Of a stretch of DNA of 64,000 nucleotides, positions 46,587-54,960 are shown one piece after another. Under the pieces are notes generated by a model. It was not told the origin of the DNA. It worked only from the letters and a program-made list of their open reading frames with translations, and ran no database searches. Origin of the DNA: a candidate division CSSED10-310 bacterium. GTDB taxonomy: Bacteria; CSSED10-310; JAFGJC01. A program made the translations under genes and the position numbers. The stretch lies in NCBI GenBank assembly GCA_016927905.1, contig JAFGLW010000006.1, positions 1 through 64,000 on the forward strand, in the 5' to 3' direction. Within the stretch, counting starts at the first letter, position 1. Every line of letters starts with the position of its first letter.

Positions 46587-47165
46587 ATGTTCATCATTGA
46601 CAATGTGATTGTTCCCCGGGAATTGTCTGCATCGATGTTTTCCTGCCGCCTGAAAACGTGCCGCGGAGCCTGCTGCATCGTGGGTGATGCCGGTGCGCCG
46701 ATTCAGCGGGAGGAAATCGTGCGGATCGAAAGACGGCTGCCGGACATTCTGCCTGTATTGACCGGGAAATCCCGGAAATACATCGAACGTTTCGGTTTCG
46801 CCCGGCTGGATGAGTTGAATCATTGGAGTGTTTCCTGCCTGGACGGCACCGGCAGATGCGTCTTTGTCAAGATGAAAAACGGCATCGCCCGCTGTGCCTT
46901 GGAACGCATCGATCAAACCGCCGGACAGGGAAGCCTGAGACCGGTGAGCTGCAAGCTGTTTCCACTCCGGGTCCGGCGATGGGGCTCTTTTTACATCATC
47001 GATCCGGAGCGCTGGGAGGAATGTGAATCCGCCTGGCGGTCCCGGACGCCTCTGGTGGAATTCTGTCTGGAAGGCCTGGAGATTCAATTCGGGAGAGACT
47101 GGGTCGAACGGTTCATGGAAACGATCGGCCGTCCGGCCGGATCCCGGGAAAATTCATTCCGCTGA
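46587..47165 (+). CDS. DUF3109-family cysteine-rich protein
   Basis: 192 residues, the size of DUF3109 proteins. Eight or more cysteines are arranged as in that family: CRLKTCRGACC near 20-30, VSCLDGTGRCVF near 85-95, ARCALE, PVSCKLFPLRV and ECESAW. The first block, CRGACCIVGDAGAPI, is the family hallmark. Related YkgJ-type proteins bind zinc or iron, so a metal-handling or redox role is inferred. It starts 5 nt after the stop of the multi-winged-helix gene and is almost certainly co-transcribed with it. Two GC-rich inverted repeats follow the stop (47168-47188 and 47234-47250). Confidence 0.85.
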   Translation: MFIIDNVIVPRELSASMFSCRLKTCRGACCIVGDAGAPIQREEIVRIERRLPDILPVLTGKSRKYIERFGFARLDELNHWSVSCLDGTGRCVFVKMKNGIARCALERIDQTAGQGSLRPVSCKLFPLRVRRWGSFYIIDPERWEECESAWRSRTPLVEFCLEGLEIQFGRDWVERFMETIGRPAGSRENSFR

Positions 47166-47317
47166 CCGGGTGCGGTCACGACCCGGGATCACCGGGCAGC
47201 GGCGAATTCACGGTCTTCAAAGGAATATCGGCACCGGATCGTCCGGTGACGACTTCGTTCCCGCGACGGGTGAGCACATTATCATGGAACAGGTTCATAT
47301 CGGCGGAAACACAAGGC

Positions 47318-47346
47318 TTGACGATCGAAATCTCCCCGTGTAATCT
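47318..47346 (+). promoter_or_regulatory. Predicted promoter of the DHH phosphoesterase gene
   Basis: TTGACG (47318-47323), 17 bp, TAATCT (47341-47346). It excludes start codons upstream of about 47353. Confidence 0.55.
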
Positions 47347-47386
47347 CCATGTTTCGGTTCGTATGATGATTGAAGGAATGAAACGG

Positions 47387-48400
47387 ATGAACGGGGATGT
47401 TTTCGGCCGGGTGATGGAAGCGATCAAACGAAGTGACGGGATCATGATCGCCACGCATATCCGGGCAGATGGTGATGCGATCGCAGCAGCCTGTTTCTTC
47501 GGAAAGCTTCTGACTGCATTGGGGAAGATGTTCCGGATGGTTCTGGACGAACCGGTTCCGGATCTCAAGTACGGGTTTCTCGATGGTTTTGAGCGATTCG
47601 AATCCGCGGGGGATCTTCCTGTGGAGTTCCACCCGGATCTGGTCATCATCCTGGATACGCCGACCTTCGGGCGCTTGGGTTCGATTGCCGGCAGGATCCC
47701 GAAAGATTCCTTCATCATCAATATCGATCACCATATTTCCAATGAAGGATTCGGAGGGATCGACATAGTCGATCCGGAGATGTCTTCCACCTGCGAAATA
47801 CTGGTTGGCATGGTACGCCGGTATCCGGAGTTCATGGATGGTCACTGCGCGGAAATTCTTTATACGGGCATCTGTTTTGACACCGGTCGGTTCAGGTTTG
47901 CCAATACCCGATCCGGTACGTTCCGGGCGGCAGCATATCTTGTGGAGAATGGGGCCAGACCGGACAGGATATCCGAGAACCTGTTTTACGGATGGTCTCA
48001 TCTCCGGGCCCGGATCCTTGGAAAAATCCTAAGTGGTATGCAACTGGAAAAAAACGGCAGAATCGTGGTTCTGAAACTGGAAAATGATTTTTTCCGGGAA
48101 AATCCCGACGGGTGGCAGGAGCTTGAAGGGGTGAGTGATTTGGGTGTCTCCCTGAAAGGCGCTGAAGTCTCGCTGTTTTTAAAGGAAATCGATCCGGGTC
48201 GATACAAAGTCAGCCTGCGGTCGACCGGGAAATGGGATGTGGGCCGGGCGGCATCCTATTTCGGTGGCGGCGGTCACCCGATGGCGGCGGGTTGTGAACT
48301 GACGGGAGATTATGAACCGACTGTCCGGAAGCTGATTCGGGCTGTGGAACGGTTTCCGGTTCGGGTCCATGGTTGCGGGGATCACCCGCATTCGGAATAA
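47387..48400 (+). CDS. nrnA: DHH/DHHA1 phosphoesterase, NrnA-like
   Basis: 337 residues from the ATG at 47387, with AAGGA 9 nt upstream; ATGs at 47363, 47366 and 47378 are in frame. NrnA-type enzymes degrade nano-RNA (2-5 nt) or pAp and sometimes pApA. The DHH domain shows THIRADGDAIAAACFFG, VIILDTPTFGR and INIDHHISNEGFG, giving the metal site residues. The DHHA1 domain ends with RAASYFGGGGHPMAAGCEL, which carries the GGGH motif. Length matches NrnA (310-340). It may link to cyclic dinucleotide turnover with the HD-GYP and MshEN proteins. The 3' end overlaps nrdJ by 19 bp on the opposite strand. Confidence 0.92.
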   Translation: MNGDVFGRVMEAIKRSDGIMIATHIRADGDAIAAACFFGKLLTALGKMFRMVLDEPVPDLKYGFLDGFERFESAGDLPVEFHPDLVIILDTPTFGRLGSIAGRIPKDSFIINIDHHISNEGFGGIDIVDPEMSSTCEILVGMVRRYPEFMDGHCAEILYTGICFDTGRFRFANTRSGTFRAAAYLVENGARPDRISENLFYGWSHLRARILGKILSGMQLEKNGRIVVLKLENDFFRENPDGWQELEGVSDLGVSLKGAEVSLFLKEIDPGRYKVSLRSTGKWDVGRAASYFGGGGHPMAAGCELTGDYEPTVRKLIRAVERFPVRVHGCGDHPHSE

Positions 48401-50709
48401 CCGCAACTCCGGCAGGTTTCGCAGCCGTTGATGTGCTCGATGACGCCTCCGCAGTCCGGGCAAGCGCCGCGTTCCCGGTTGTAGGTTATCTGAGGATTCC
48501 GGTTGGATTGGTTGTGAAGGTACCATTGCAGGGCTTTGGCGATGGCATCGGAACATGACAGAGTTTTGTTCTGACCGTATCCTTTCTGTTTGTGACAGCT
48601 GATGCCGATCAATTGTTTGACGACGTTCATCGGGTCAATGTTGCTGCGCAGAGCCAGGGAAATGAGCCGGGCTGTGCTCTGGGTTTGCGAAGCCACGCAT
48701 CCGCCCGCCTTTCCGATCTGAGCGAACAGCTCGAACGGCCGCCCCTCCATGTCTTCATTAATGGTCACATACAGACTGCCGCAACCGGTCTGCATCTCGA
48801 TGGTCTGTCCCACCATGGCCGACGGCCGGGGTCGCGGCGTGATGGTTGTGGATTTACCCTGACCGGTTTTGCGGTCCCGGGTTGACCCGGTGGACAGAAC
48901 CTGGTTTTCACGGGAACCGTCCCGATAGACTGTGATACCCTTGCATCCCGACCTGTAAGCCAGCATATATGCTTCCCGGACATCCTCCTCGGCGGCCGAT
49001 TCCGCGAAATTGATGGTTTTAGATACCGCATTGTCTGTGAATTTCTGAAACGCGGCCTGCATCCTGACATGCCACTCAGGTGTAACGTCGTGTGAGGTGA
49101 CAAACAGGTTTCGGGTATGAGCCGGAATCTCCGGAATGTCCTTCAGCGACGAAGTCCGTGATATCTTCCGGATGAGATCTTTCGAATAAAAACCCTGCTC
49201 CCTGGCATGGTCCAGAAAAAGAGGATGGACGTCCAGCAGTTCCTCTCCATCCAGGATCCGCCGTTTGAATACAATCGAAAACAGCGGTTCAATTCCGCTC
49301 GAACAGCCGGCAATAATGGATATGGATCCGGTCGGCGCGATGGTTGTAACGGTGGCGTTGCGGATTGGTTTCCGATCGTGCCGGTCCCATTTCGAACCCT
49401 TGAAATTCGGGAATGCACCACGCTCCCGAGCCAGTTCCCTGGATGCACGATTCGCTTCCGTCCGGATGAAACTCATGACATCCGATGCCAGCTTCAAGGC
49501 CTCCTCCGAATCATACCGGATACCCATCCGTATCAGCAGATCGGCAAACCCCATGACTCCAAGGCCGATCTTCCGGTTTGCCAGCGTCTTTTCTGAAATC
49601 TCCGACAACGGGAACTGATTCACTTCGATCACATCATCCAGAAAACGCACGGCGACCCGGATCGCTTCTTTCAGATGAGTGTAATCCACATCGACCGATC
49701 CCTTCCGGTCCGCAACCATCTTGGCCAGATTGATCGACCCCAGGTTGCAGGATTCATATGGCAGAAGCGGTTGTTCGCCGCAGGGATTGGTCGACTGGAT
49801 GGCTCCGACATGGGGAGTGGGATTGTCGGCATTGATGCGGTCCAGAAATATCACGCCGGGTTCCCCGTTTTTCCATGCCTGGTGAACGATCAGATCAAAC
49901 ACTTTCCGGGCATCCAGATTGCTCTGTATCTGACCGGTGCGCGGATTGATCAGGGGATATTCGGCATCGTTTTTCACCGCTTCCATGAACGAGTCCGTCA
50001 ATGCAACGGAAATATTGAAGTTTTTCAGCTTACCGGTATCATCCTTGCATGTGATGAACTCCATAATATCCGGGTGATCGACCTTCAGGATGGCCATGTT
50101 AGCGCCCCGCCGGGTTCCACCCTGTTTTACCGCTTCCGTGGCGGAATCGAACACGGACATGAAGGAAACCGGACCGCTGGCAACGCCGTTGGTTGTTCTG
50201 ACCCGGTCGTCTTTGGGTCGGATGCCGGAGAAGGAAAAGCCGGTTCCGCCGCCGGATTTGTGAATGAGCGCCGTATCCCGGATGGTGTTGAATATCGAAT
50301 CGATGGAATCCTCAACCGGCAGGACGAAACAGGCCGATAATTGCTGCGTTTCCCGGCCGGCGTTCATGAGCGTGGGGGAATTCGGCATGAAATCCATCCG
50401 GGCCATCATCCTGAAAAACCGCTCCTCCCAGTCATGCGCTTCCTGCTCGTTTAAAAACTTGCGTTCCGCCATGGCGATGGCCCGGGCCGCCCGCCGGAAC
50501 AGTTCCACCGGCGTTTCAATCACCTTGCCTTCCTCATCCTTCCGGAGATATCGTTTTTTCAAGACGACCCGTGCGTTTTCACTCAGTTCGATTGCGAAGT
50601 CATCGGGACGGGAAACAGTCAGGGCGTCATCGGCTGGAAACACGGCATCCGGTGATGCGGATCGCTGATTATCGGCATGCGATCCACCTCGAACCGCAGG
50701 TTCTTCCAT
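48382..50709 (-). CDS. nrdJ: Vitamin B12-dependent (class II) ribonucleotide reductase
   Basis: 775 residues from the ATG at 50709, with GAGGAGGAT upstream. It makes deoxyribonucleotides using adenosylcobalamin and needs no oxygen. Motifs: [13 protein letters not shown] near 110, [21 protein letters not shown] near 152, [14 protein letters not shown], and the active-site [21 protein letters not shown] near 305-325 with the essential Cys/Glu residues. [20 protein letters not shown] is near 465. A zinc-ribbon-like end ([19 protein letters not shown]) carries the redox-active or metal Cys pairs usual for this subgroup. A predicted NrdR box lies in its promoter. Confidence 0.96.
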   Translation of the reverse strand: MEEPAVRGGSHADNQRSASPDAVFPADDALTVSRPDDFAIELSENARVVLKKRYLRKDEEGKVIETPVELFRRAARAIAMAERKFLNEQEAHDWEERFFRMMARMDFMPNSPTLMNAGRETQQLSACFVLPVEDSIDSIFNTIRDTALIHKSGGGTGFSFSGIRPKDDRVRTTNGVASGPVSFMSVFDSATEAVKQGGTRRGANMAILKVDHPDIMEFITCKDDTGKLKNFNISVALTDSFMEAVKNDAEYPLINPRTGQIQSNLDARKVFDLIVHQAWKNGEPGVIFLDRINADNPTPHVGAIQSTNPCGEQPLLPYESCNLGSINLAKMVADRKGSVDVDYTHLKEAIRVAVRFLDDVIEVNQFPLSEISEKTLANRKIGLGVMGFADLLIRMGIRYDSEEALKLASDVMSFIRTEANRASRELARERGAFPNFKGSKWDRHDRKPIRNATVTTIAPTGSISIIAGCSSGIEPLFSIVFKRRILDGEELLDVHPLFLDHAREQGFYSKDLIRKISRTSSLKDIPEIPAHTRNLFVTSHDVTPEWHVRMQAAFQKFTDNAVSKTINFAESAAEEDVREAYMLAYRSGCKGITVYRDGSRENQVLSTGSTRDRKTGQGKSTTITPRPRPSAMVGQTIEMQTGCGSLYVTINEDMEGRPFELFAQIGKAGGCVASQTQSTARLISLALRSNIDPMNVVKQLIGISCHKQKGYGQNKTLSCSDAIAKALQWYLHNQSNRNPQITYNRERGACPDCGGVIEHINGCETCRSCGYSECG

Positions 50710-50779
50710 CTGATCCTCCTCAAAAAACAGCATTACCCGGAAAAAAGATTTTAAAAACAATCGGTTGCAACAAATAAGA

Positions 50780-50810
50780 CTTATACCACAATATATGGGG
50801 TGTTCGTCAA
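50780..50810 (-). promoter_or_regulatory. nrdJ promoter with NrdR-box-like operator
   Basis: On the minus strand TTGACG (50810-50805), a 19-bp spacer and an extended -10 TGG-TATAAG (-10 at 50785-50780). The spacer holds CCACAATATATGGGGT when read on the plus strand (50786-50801), which matches the NrdR box consensus ACACWATATATWGTGT at 13 of 16 positions. Only one box is seen, while most NrdR targets have two. Confidence 0.6.
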
Positions 50811-50919
50811 GAGTATTTCCGGTGTCACAGGCCTGAAATCGGGTCTCAATCCGCGTAACTGCTTGGAGAAATTAATGAAAAAAACCTGGTGCGGCAATCG
50901 CGGATGAGCGGGATCGGAG

Positions 50920-51315
50920 TCAGTCGAGAAGCTGGATTCGAACCCGGGCCAGACCCTGTTTCACGAATCCGAGTTTGCGGGCTGCGCCGTACGAGAGATC
51001 GATGATGCGGTTTTTTACAAAAGGACCGCGATCGTTTATGGTCACCACCACGCTCCGGTTGTTATCCAGATTGGTGACCCGGACTTTGGTTCCGAAGGGG
51101 AGCGTTCGGTGGGCGGCGGTGAGATCGTACATATTGAATCGTTCGCCCGATGCCGTTTTCCGGCCGTGAAACTCCTTGCCGTACCAGGAGGCGGTACCGG
51201 TGTGGCTTTCACCGGGGATGCGCGGTGTGCACTGGCAGAAGATGAGACCGGTTGCGGCAAGAAAAACACAACAAACGGCGAATCGCCGGAGGTGATCAGC
51301 CGGAAGGGGATTCAT
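50920..51315 (-). CDS. rlpA: RlpA-like septal ring lytic transglycosylase
   Basis: 131 residues from an ATG at 51315 that overlaps the pyrK end by 20 bp. An export signal is present (RFAVCCVFLAATGLIFCQC); the Cys-containing end is not a perfect lipobox, so lipoprotein status is uncertain. The double-psi beta-barrel domain is complete: GTASWYGKEFHGRKTASGE, MYDLTAAHRTLPFGTKVRV and INDRGPFVKNRIIDLSYGAA. The catalytic-type Asp and His (TAAH, NDRGPF) are present. No SPOR domain follows, so it is a short form like those in many non-enteric bacteria. It probably cuts denuded glycan strands near the septum. Confidence 0.88.
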   Translation of the reverse strand: MNPLPADHLRRFAVCCVFLAATGLIFCQCTPRIPGESHTGTASWYGKEFHGRKTASGERFNMYDLTAAHRTLPFGTKVRVTNLDNNRSVVVTINDRGPFVKNRIIDLSYGAARKLGFVKQGLARVRIQLLD

Positions 51316-52084
51316 CGATCCATTTCTGTATGGTGGAAGCATCGAAAACCGGTCCATCCGAACAGATCTGTTTGGGACCGGCGAGGGTCTGTATGGTGCA
51401 GCCGAGACATGCGCCGATACCGCAGGCCATCTGGCTTTCCAGCGATACCTGAGTGGGGATCGAATGCGCCTGGCTGATATGTGCGACGCTTTTGAGCATC
51501 GGTTCGGGTCCACAGGCGTAGATGGCGGAATTCTCCGGGTTTACCTGACGCAGATATTCCGCAAAACCGGCGGTGACCGTCCCATGATATCCCCGGGATC
51601 CGTCATCGGTTGATTCATGAATTTCCTGACCGGGACTTCTGAAATGATCCGCCAGTATCAGCTCCTCACTCCGCCTCGCTCCCAGAAAAACACTCGCGGG
51701 TATTCCCATCCGGTGCAGTTCGGCTGCCAGGAACACCAGGGGAGGTGTTCCCGCGCCGCCTCCAAGCAGATACGCCCGTTTCAGTGTTTTTGATATGGAA
51801 AATCCGACACCCAGAGGACCCATGCAGTCGATTTCTCCCCCGGGAATAACTTCCGATAGGATCCGGGTGCCCCGTCCCGCAATTTTATAGACGATCCCCA
51901 CCGCTCCTGGAGCGGGGATATGCATGATCGAGAAAGGTCTTCGCAGCAGCGGATCGGTACTGTGCATCGAGATCCGCATCATGACGAACTGCCCCGGGAC
52001 GGCTCGGCTGGAAATCCCGTCGCTCAGAAATTCCAGATAATAATATCCCGGAGCGATCTTTCTGTTTTCGACAACGCGGTTCAC
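51296..52084 (-). CDS. pyrK: Dihydroorotate dehydrogenase electron transfer subunit
   Basis: 262 residues, family length, starting at GTG 52084. It passes electrons from PyrD to NAD through FAD and a 2Fe-2S cluster. The FAD-binding motif is LLRRPFSIM near 48 and the NAD-binding region is AYLLGGGAGTPPLVFLA near 104. The cluster cysteines are CGIGACLGCT near 222 and the terminal QICSDGPVFDA. No Shine-Dalgarno is visible; an extended -10 (TGG-TATAAA, -10 at 52096-52091) lies 6 nt before the GTG, suggesting a leaderless mRNA. pyrD is not adjacent in this window, which is unusual because pyrK and pyrD are normally neighbours. Confidence 0.92.
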   Translation of the reverse strand: MNRVVENRKIAPGYYYLEFLSDGISSRAVPGQFVMMRISMHSTDPLLRRPFSIMHIPAPGAVGIVYKIAGRGTRILSEVIPGGEIDCMGPLGVGFSISKTLKRAYLLGGGAGTPPLVFLAAELHRMGIPASVFLGARRSEELILADHFRSPGQEIHESTDDGSRGYHGTVTAGFAEYLRQVNPENSAIYACGPEPMLKSVAHISQAHSIPTQVSLESQMACGIGACLGCTIQTLAGPKQICSDGPVFDASTIQKWIDESPSG

Positions 52085-52161
52085 GGCAATTTTATACCAT
52101 ACAGAATCCTGTGAATAAACCGGATGGTCCGGGTTGTGAAAACCGGGAACCGCTCATTTTT

Positions 52162-53175
52162 TTAAAGGTCGTCCCAGATCAGATTTTCCAGGTGCTTGAG
52201 TTGATCCAGGGAACCGAACAGGATCAGCTTGTCTCCCGATTCGAGATGAGTCTGGGATCCGGGATTGAATATCATGCTTCCGGACTGTTTGATGATGCCG
52301 ATGGCAACCAGCCCGAATTTCTGGCTCAAAGCGGCCTGCTGGAGCGTGATGCCGGTCAGGGGGGAATCGGGCGGTATTTCGATTTCCTCCAGTTCCACAC
52401 CGTATTCGTCTCGGAGAAGATCCAGATCGAGGAATTTCACGATACCCGGTCTCATGGCCGCCATGGCCATCTGTCGGCCTCCTATGGCATGCGGTAGAAC
52501 AACCTTGTTCGCGCCGGCGCGGTACAGTTTCTTTTCGGTATCGGAGCTTTCGGCCCGGGCGACGATATGAAGATCCGGATTCAAACCCCTGGCGGTCAGC
52601 GTGATGAATACGTTGTCGGCGGGGGAATCGACCGCAGTGATCAGGGTATCCGCTGTTTTGACGCCCGCCCGGATGAGCACTTCATCATCGGTCGCCTCCC
52701 CCTGAACGGCGTTGATCCGGAATTCGGCCAGTTCAATCAGAACCTTTTCGTCACGCTCGATTACGACATACGGCACTTTCCCTTTCCGGAGTTCCTCGCA
52801 GATCTGCCGCCCCGTCCGGCCAAATCCGCACAGAATAAAGTGCGATTTCATCCGTTTGACTTCACGTTCCATCTTGCGTCTCCCAAAAAGCTTCAGGATC
52901 TGTCCTTCCACGATCAGTCGGGTCAGTGATTGGGCTGCGTATACGACAACGGACATTCCCACAATAACAAGAAAAATGGTGAAGATCCGCCCGTGAACCG
53001 AAAGATCATGCACTTCCCCGAAACCGATCGTCGTGAGAGTGATGACCGTCATATAGAAACTTTCCAGCACGCTCCACCCTTCGATAATGGAATATCCGGT
53101 GGTTCCGACGATGCTGATCGCCACCATGATCACCACCGACAGCCAGAGCTGTTTTGATGGATTGTCGATTTTCAT
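52162..53175 (-). CDS. Potassium channel with RCK (TrkA-N/C) domains
   Basis: 337 residues. Two membrane helices flank a pore loop with the selectivity filter TLTTIGFGE near residue 47. An RCK_N domain begins with HFILCGFGRTGRQI (Rossmann motif, near 112) followed by VIERDE. RCK_C begins near 250 (LEEIEIPPDSPLTG) and ends GDKLILFGSLDQL. Channels of this kind are gated by nucleotide or cyclic di-nucleotide binding to RCK. There is no Shine-Dalgarno; TAAAAT (53187-53182) lies 6 nt before the ATG, suggesting a leaderless mRNA. The next gene upstream is the PP2C phosphatase 13 bp away. Confidence 0.93.
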   Translation of the reverse strand: MKIDNPSKQLWLSVVIMVAISIVGTTGYSIIEGWSVLESFYMTVITLTTIGFGEVHDLSVHGRIFTIFLVIVGMSVVVYAAQSLTRLIVEGQILKLFGRRKMEREVKRMKSHFILCGFGRTGRQICEELRKGKVPYVVIERDEKVLIELAEFRINAVQGEATDDEVLIRAGVKTADTLITAVDSPADNVFITLTARGLNPDLHIVARAESSDTEKKLYRAGANKVVLPHAIGGRQMAMAAMRPGIVKFLDLDLLRDEYGVELEEIEIPPDSPLTGITLQQAALSQKFGLVAIGIIKQSGSMIFNPGSQTHLESGDKLILFGSLDQLKHLENLIWDDL

Positions 53176-53188
53176 GGAAGTATTTTAC

Positions 53189-54958
53189 TCAAAGGTTCCG
53201 GCCAGTTCCATCGTCGATCGAGCCGGTCCGCCGGATAATGATCAGAGTCTGATCGTCCGGAGCCGGTATATCGTCCCGGAAAGTCCGGCAGGCGCGGGAA
53301 ATCGTTTCCAAAATTGAATCGGAGGATTGAGAACGGTTGTCGCGGCAGAGATTCACGAGCCGGTCCAGTCCGAAATGCTCGTGCCGGGAGTTTCTGAGGT
53401 CGATGATCCCGTCGGTATACATGCACATCAGATCACCGGGCCGGAGTAAAACGGTCTGGCTTGAGTATGTCGCATCTGGAAACAGACCCAGAATCAGTCC
53501 CCCTGCATTTAATACCCGGTGGGATCCGTCACTTCGCATGAGTATGGTGGGATCGTGTCCGGCGGTGAGAAGACGCATGCTTTCCTTTTCAGGATACCAG
53601 ATGGCGAATACCGCTGAAATGAACTTATTGTCCGGTGTGGCTTCGCAAATCAGTTTATTGAACCGGCCGATGCTCTCCTCGAGATCCGCCAGATGAGGCC
53701 GCAGCATGTGAAAAACGGCATGAAATGTTGAAACCAGCATGGCCGCCGGGACGCCTTTCCCGGATACATCCGCGATGGTGACCGCGGTGCCCCCGCCGGG
53801 TATGGCCTCAATATCGTAAAAATCTCCGCCGATGGTGCGGCACGGCAGGGTCAGCGCTGCGATTTCCAAACCCGGGACCTCAGGAATGGTTTGAGGCAGA
53901 AGAGCTTTTTGAATTTCGAGTGCGATCTGGAGATCTTTTTCCATTCGTTCCTTTTCGAGCGCTTCCTCGTAAAGATATGCATTCTCAAGCGCCACTCCGG
54001 CCTGGTTGGCGAACGAGGTCAACAGCTGTCTGTCCGTATCGGTGAATTCCATGAAATCGCCGCCTCGACTCTCTTTTCCGGCTACTGCCAGATACCCGTA
54101 ACAGGTATCCCGAACCGTGACCGGAACGTACAAGGCGAAGCGACCGGACTGGTCCGTCGGGGATACCGGATCATCGGAGATTCCGGACAAAAGATCCGGA
54201 ATGCTGTCCCGCTCAAATCCAAACACGCCCGAAAGCTGTCGCCGGCCGCCGTCATTGCGCCAGAAAGCGCCATACCTGGCATCCAGTATTGCGGATGCCC
54301 GTGTCAGTATCTCATCCAGCATTTCACCGGACGATCTCAGTCGAACGATCGCCAGTCCCACCTCATGAAGCTGCTCCAGTTCCAGTATCTTCCGGTTCAA
54401 TTTGAAATTGACCTTTTGGGTTTCGTTCAGAAGCTTGTTGGTGAGAAATGAGACGCTGATGTGCCGGGCCAGCAACCTCAACATTTCCAGATCGGATTGA
54501 CCGAACTTGCGGCCGCCCAGAAGCGGACCCAGGCAGACCAGCCCGATCAACTCACCTTTCACCGCCAGGGGAGCCAGGACCTGGATGCCGTTTTCCCGCC
54601 AGATGCGGATAGGTTCCGGGGGGATGCCCGGCACCCGGATTTCCGGATCGTGTATCCGGATGGGTTCCCCGATGCCGGCCAGCCTGGCGGCGTCTTCCGG
54701 ACCCAGGTGCATGGTGGATTTCGGATGGGGAAACCGCGTGGTTGCGGACATCGGTTTGAGGAATTCCTTGGATGTGATGTAGATGTAAATGGCACCCTTT
54801 GTGATACCGATGCTGCCCAGAATCAAACGCATCAGATATTTCGCCGTATACTCGAATTTCATGGACCGGGTCAGAATGTCACCCATATCGTCCAGCGCCG
54901 ACAACACGAAAATCAGCTTGTCCTTGAAATCATCCTGATGAAGCGGGTCCCCCGGCAT
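53189..54958 (-). CDS. Dual-GAF SpoIIE-type protein phosphatase
   Basis: 589 residues, with no membrane helix. Two GAF-like sensor regions (about 25-175 and 205-330; VLAPLAVKGELIGLVCLG and ALYVPVTVRDTCYGYLAV) precede a coiled-coil linker and the SpoIIE PP2C domain (about 365-580). Phosphatase motifs are intact: GGDFYDI, IADVSGKGVPAAMLVS, SMRLLTAGHDP, GDLMCMYTDGIIDLRN and PDDQTLIIIR, which together carry the metal-binding Asp residues. It should dephosphorylate a STAS protein. It begins 2 nt after the stop of the second phosphatase gene and is in the same transcript as the STAS and HATPase genes upstream. Confidence 0.92.
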   Translation of the reverse strand: MPGDPLHQDDFKDKLIFVLSALDDMGDILTRSMKFEYTAKYLMRLILGSIGITKGAIYIYITSKEFLKPMSATTRFPHPKSTMHLGPEDAARLAGIGEPIRIHDPEIRVPGIPPEPIRIWRENGIQVLAPLAVKGELIGLVCLGPLLGGRKFGQSDLEMLRLLARHISVSFLTNKLLNETQKVNFKLNRKILELEQLHEVGLAIVRLRSSGEMLDEILTRASAILDARYGAFWRNDGGRRQLSGVFGFERDSIPDLLSGISDDPVSPTDQSGRFALYVPVTVRDTCYGYLAVAGKESRGGDFMEFTDTDRQLLTSFANQAGVALENAYLYEEALEKERMEKDLQIALEIQKALLPQTIPEVPGLEIAALTLPCRTIGGDFYDIEAIPGGGTAVTIADVSGKGVPAAMLVSTFHAVFHMLRPHLADLEESIGRFNKLICEATPDNKFISAVFAIWYPEKESMRLLTAGHDPTILMRSDGSHRVLNAGGLILGLFPDATYSSQTVLLRPGDLMCMYTDGIIDLRNSRHEHFGLDRLVNLCRDNRSQSSDSILETISRACRTFRDDIPAPDDQTLIIIRRTGSIDDGTGRNL

Positions 54959-54960
54959 GT

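Noticed and set aside
47166-47317. GC-rich inverted repeats after the DUF3109 gene as a terminator
   Set aside because: Two stems are seen (47168-47188, 47234-47250), but neither is followed by a T-run, so a rho-independent terminator is not supported.
50935-50960. TTCGAACCCGGGCC resembling a tRNA T-loop
   Set aside because: It lies within the rlpA coding region and no acceptor, D-arm or anticodon stem can be built around it.
51316-51513. Longer N-terminus for the RlpA-like protein
   Set aside because: It would be translated through pyrK coding sequence and would displace the export signal; the ATG at 51315 gives a proper signal peptide.
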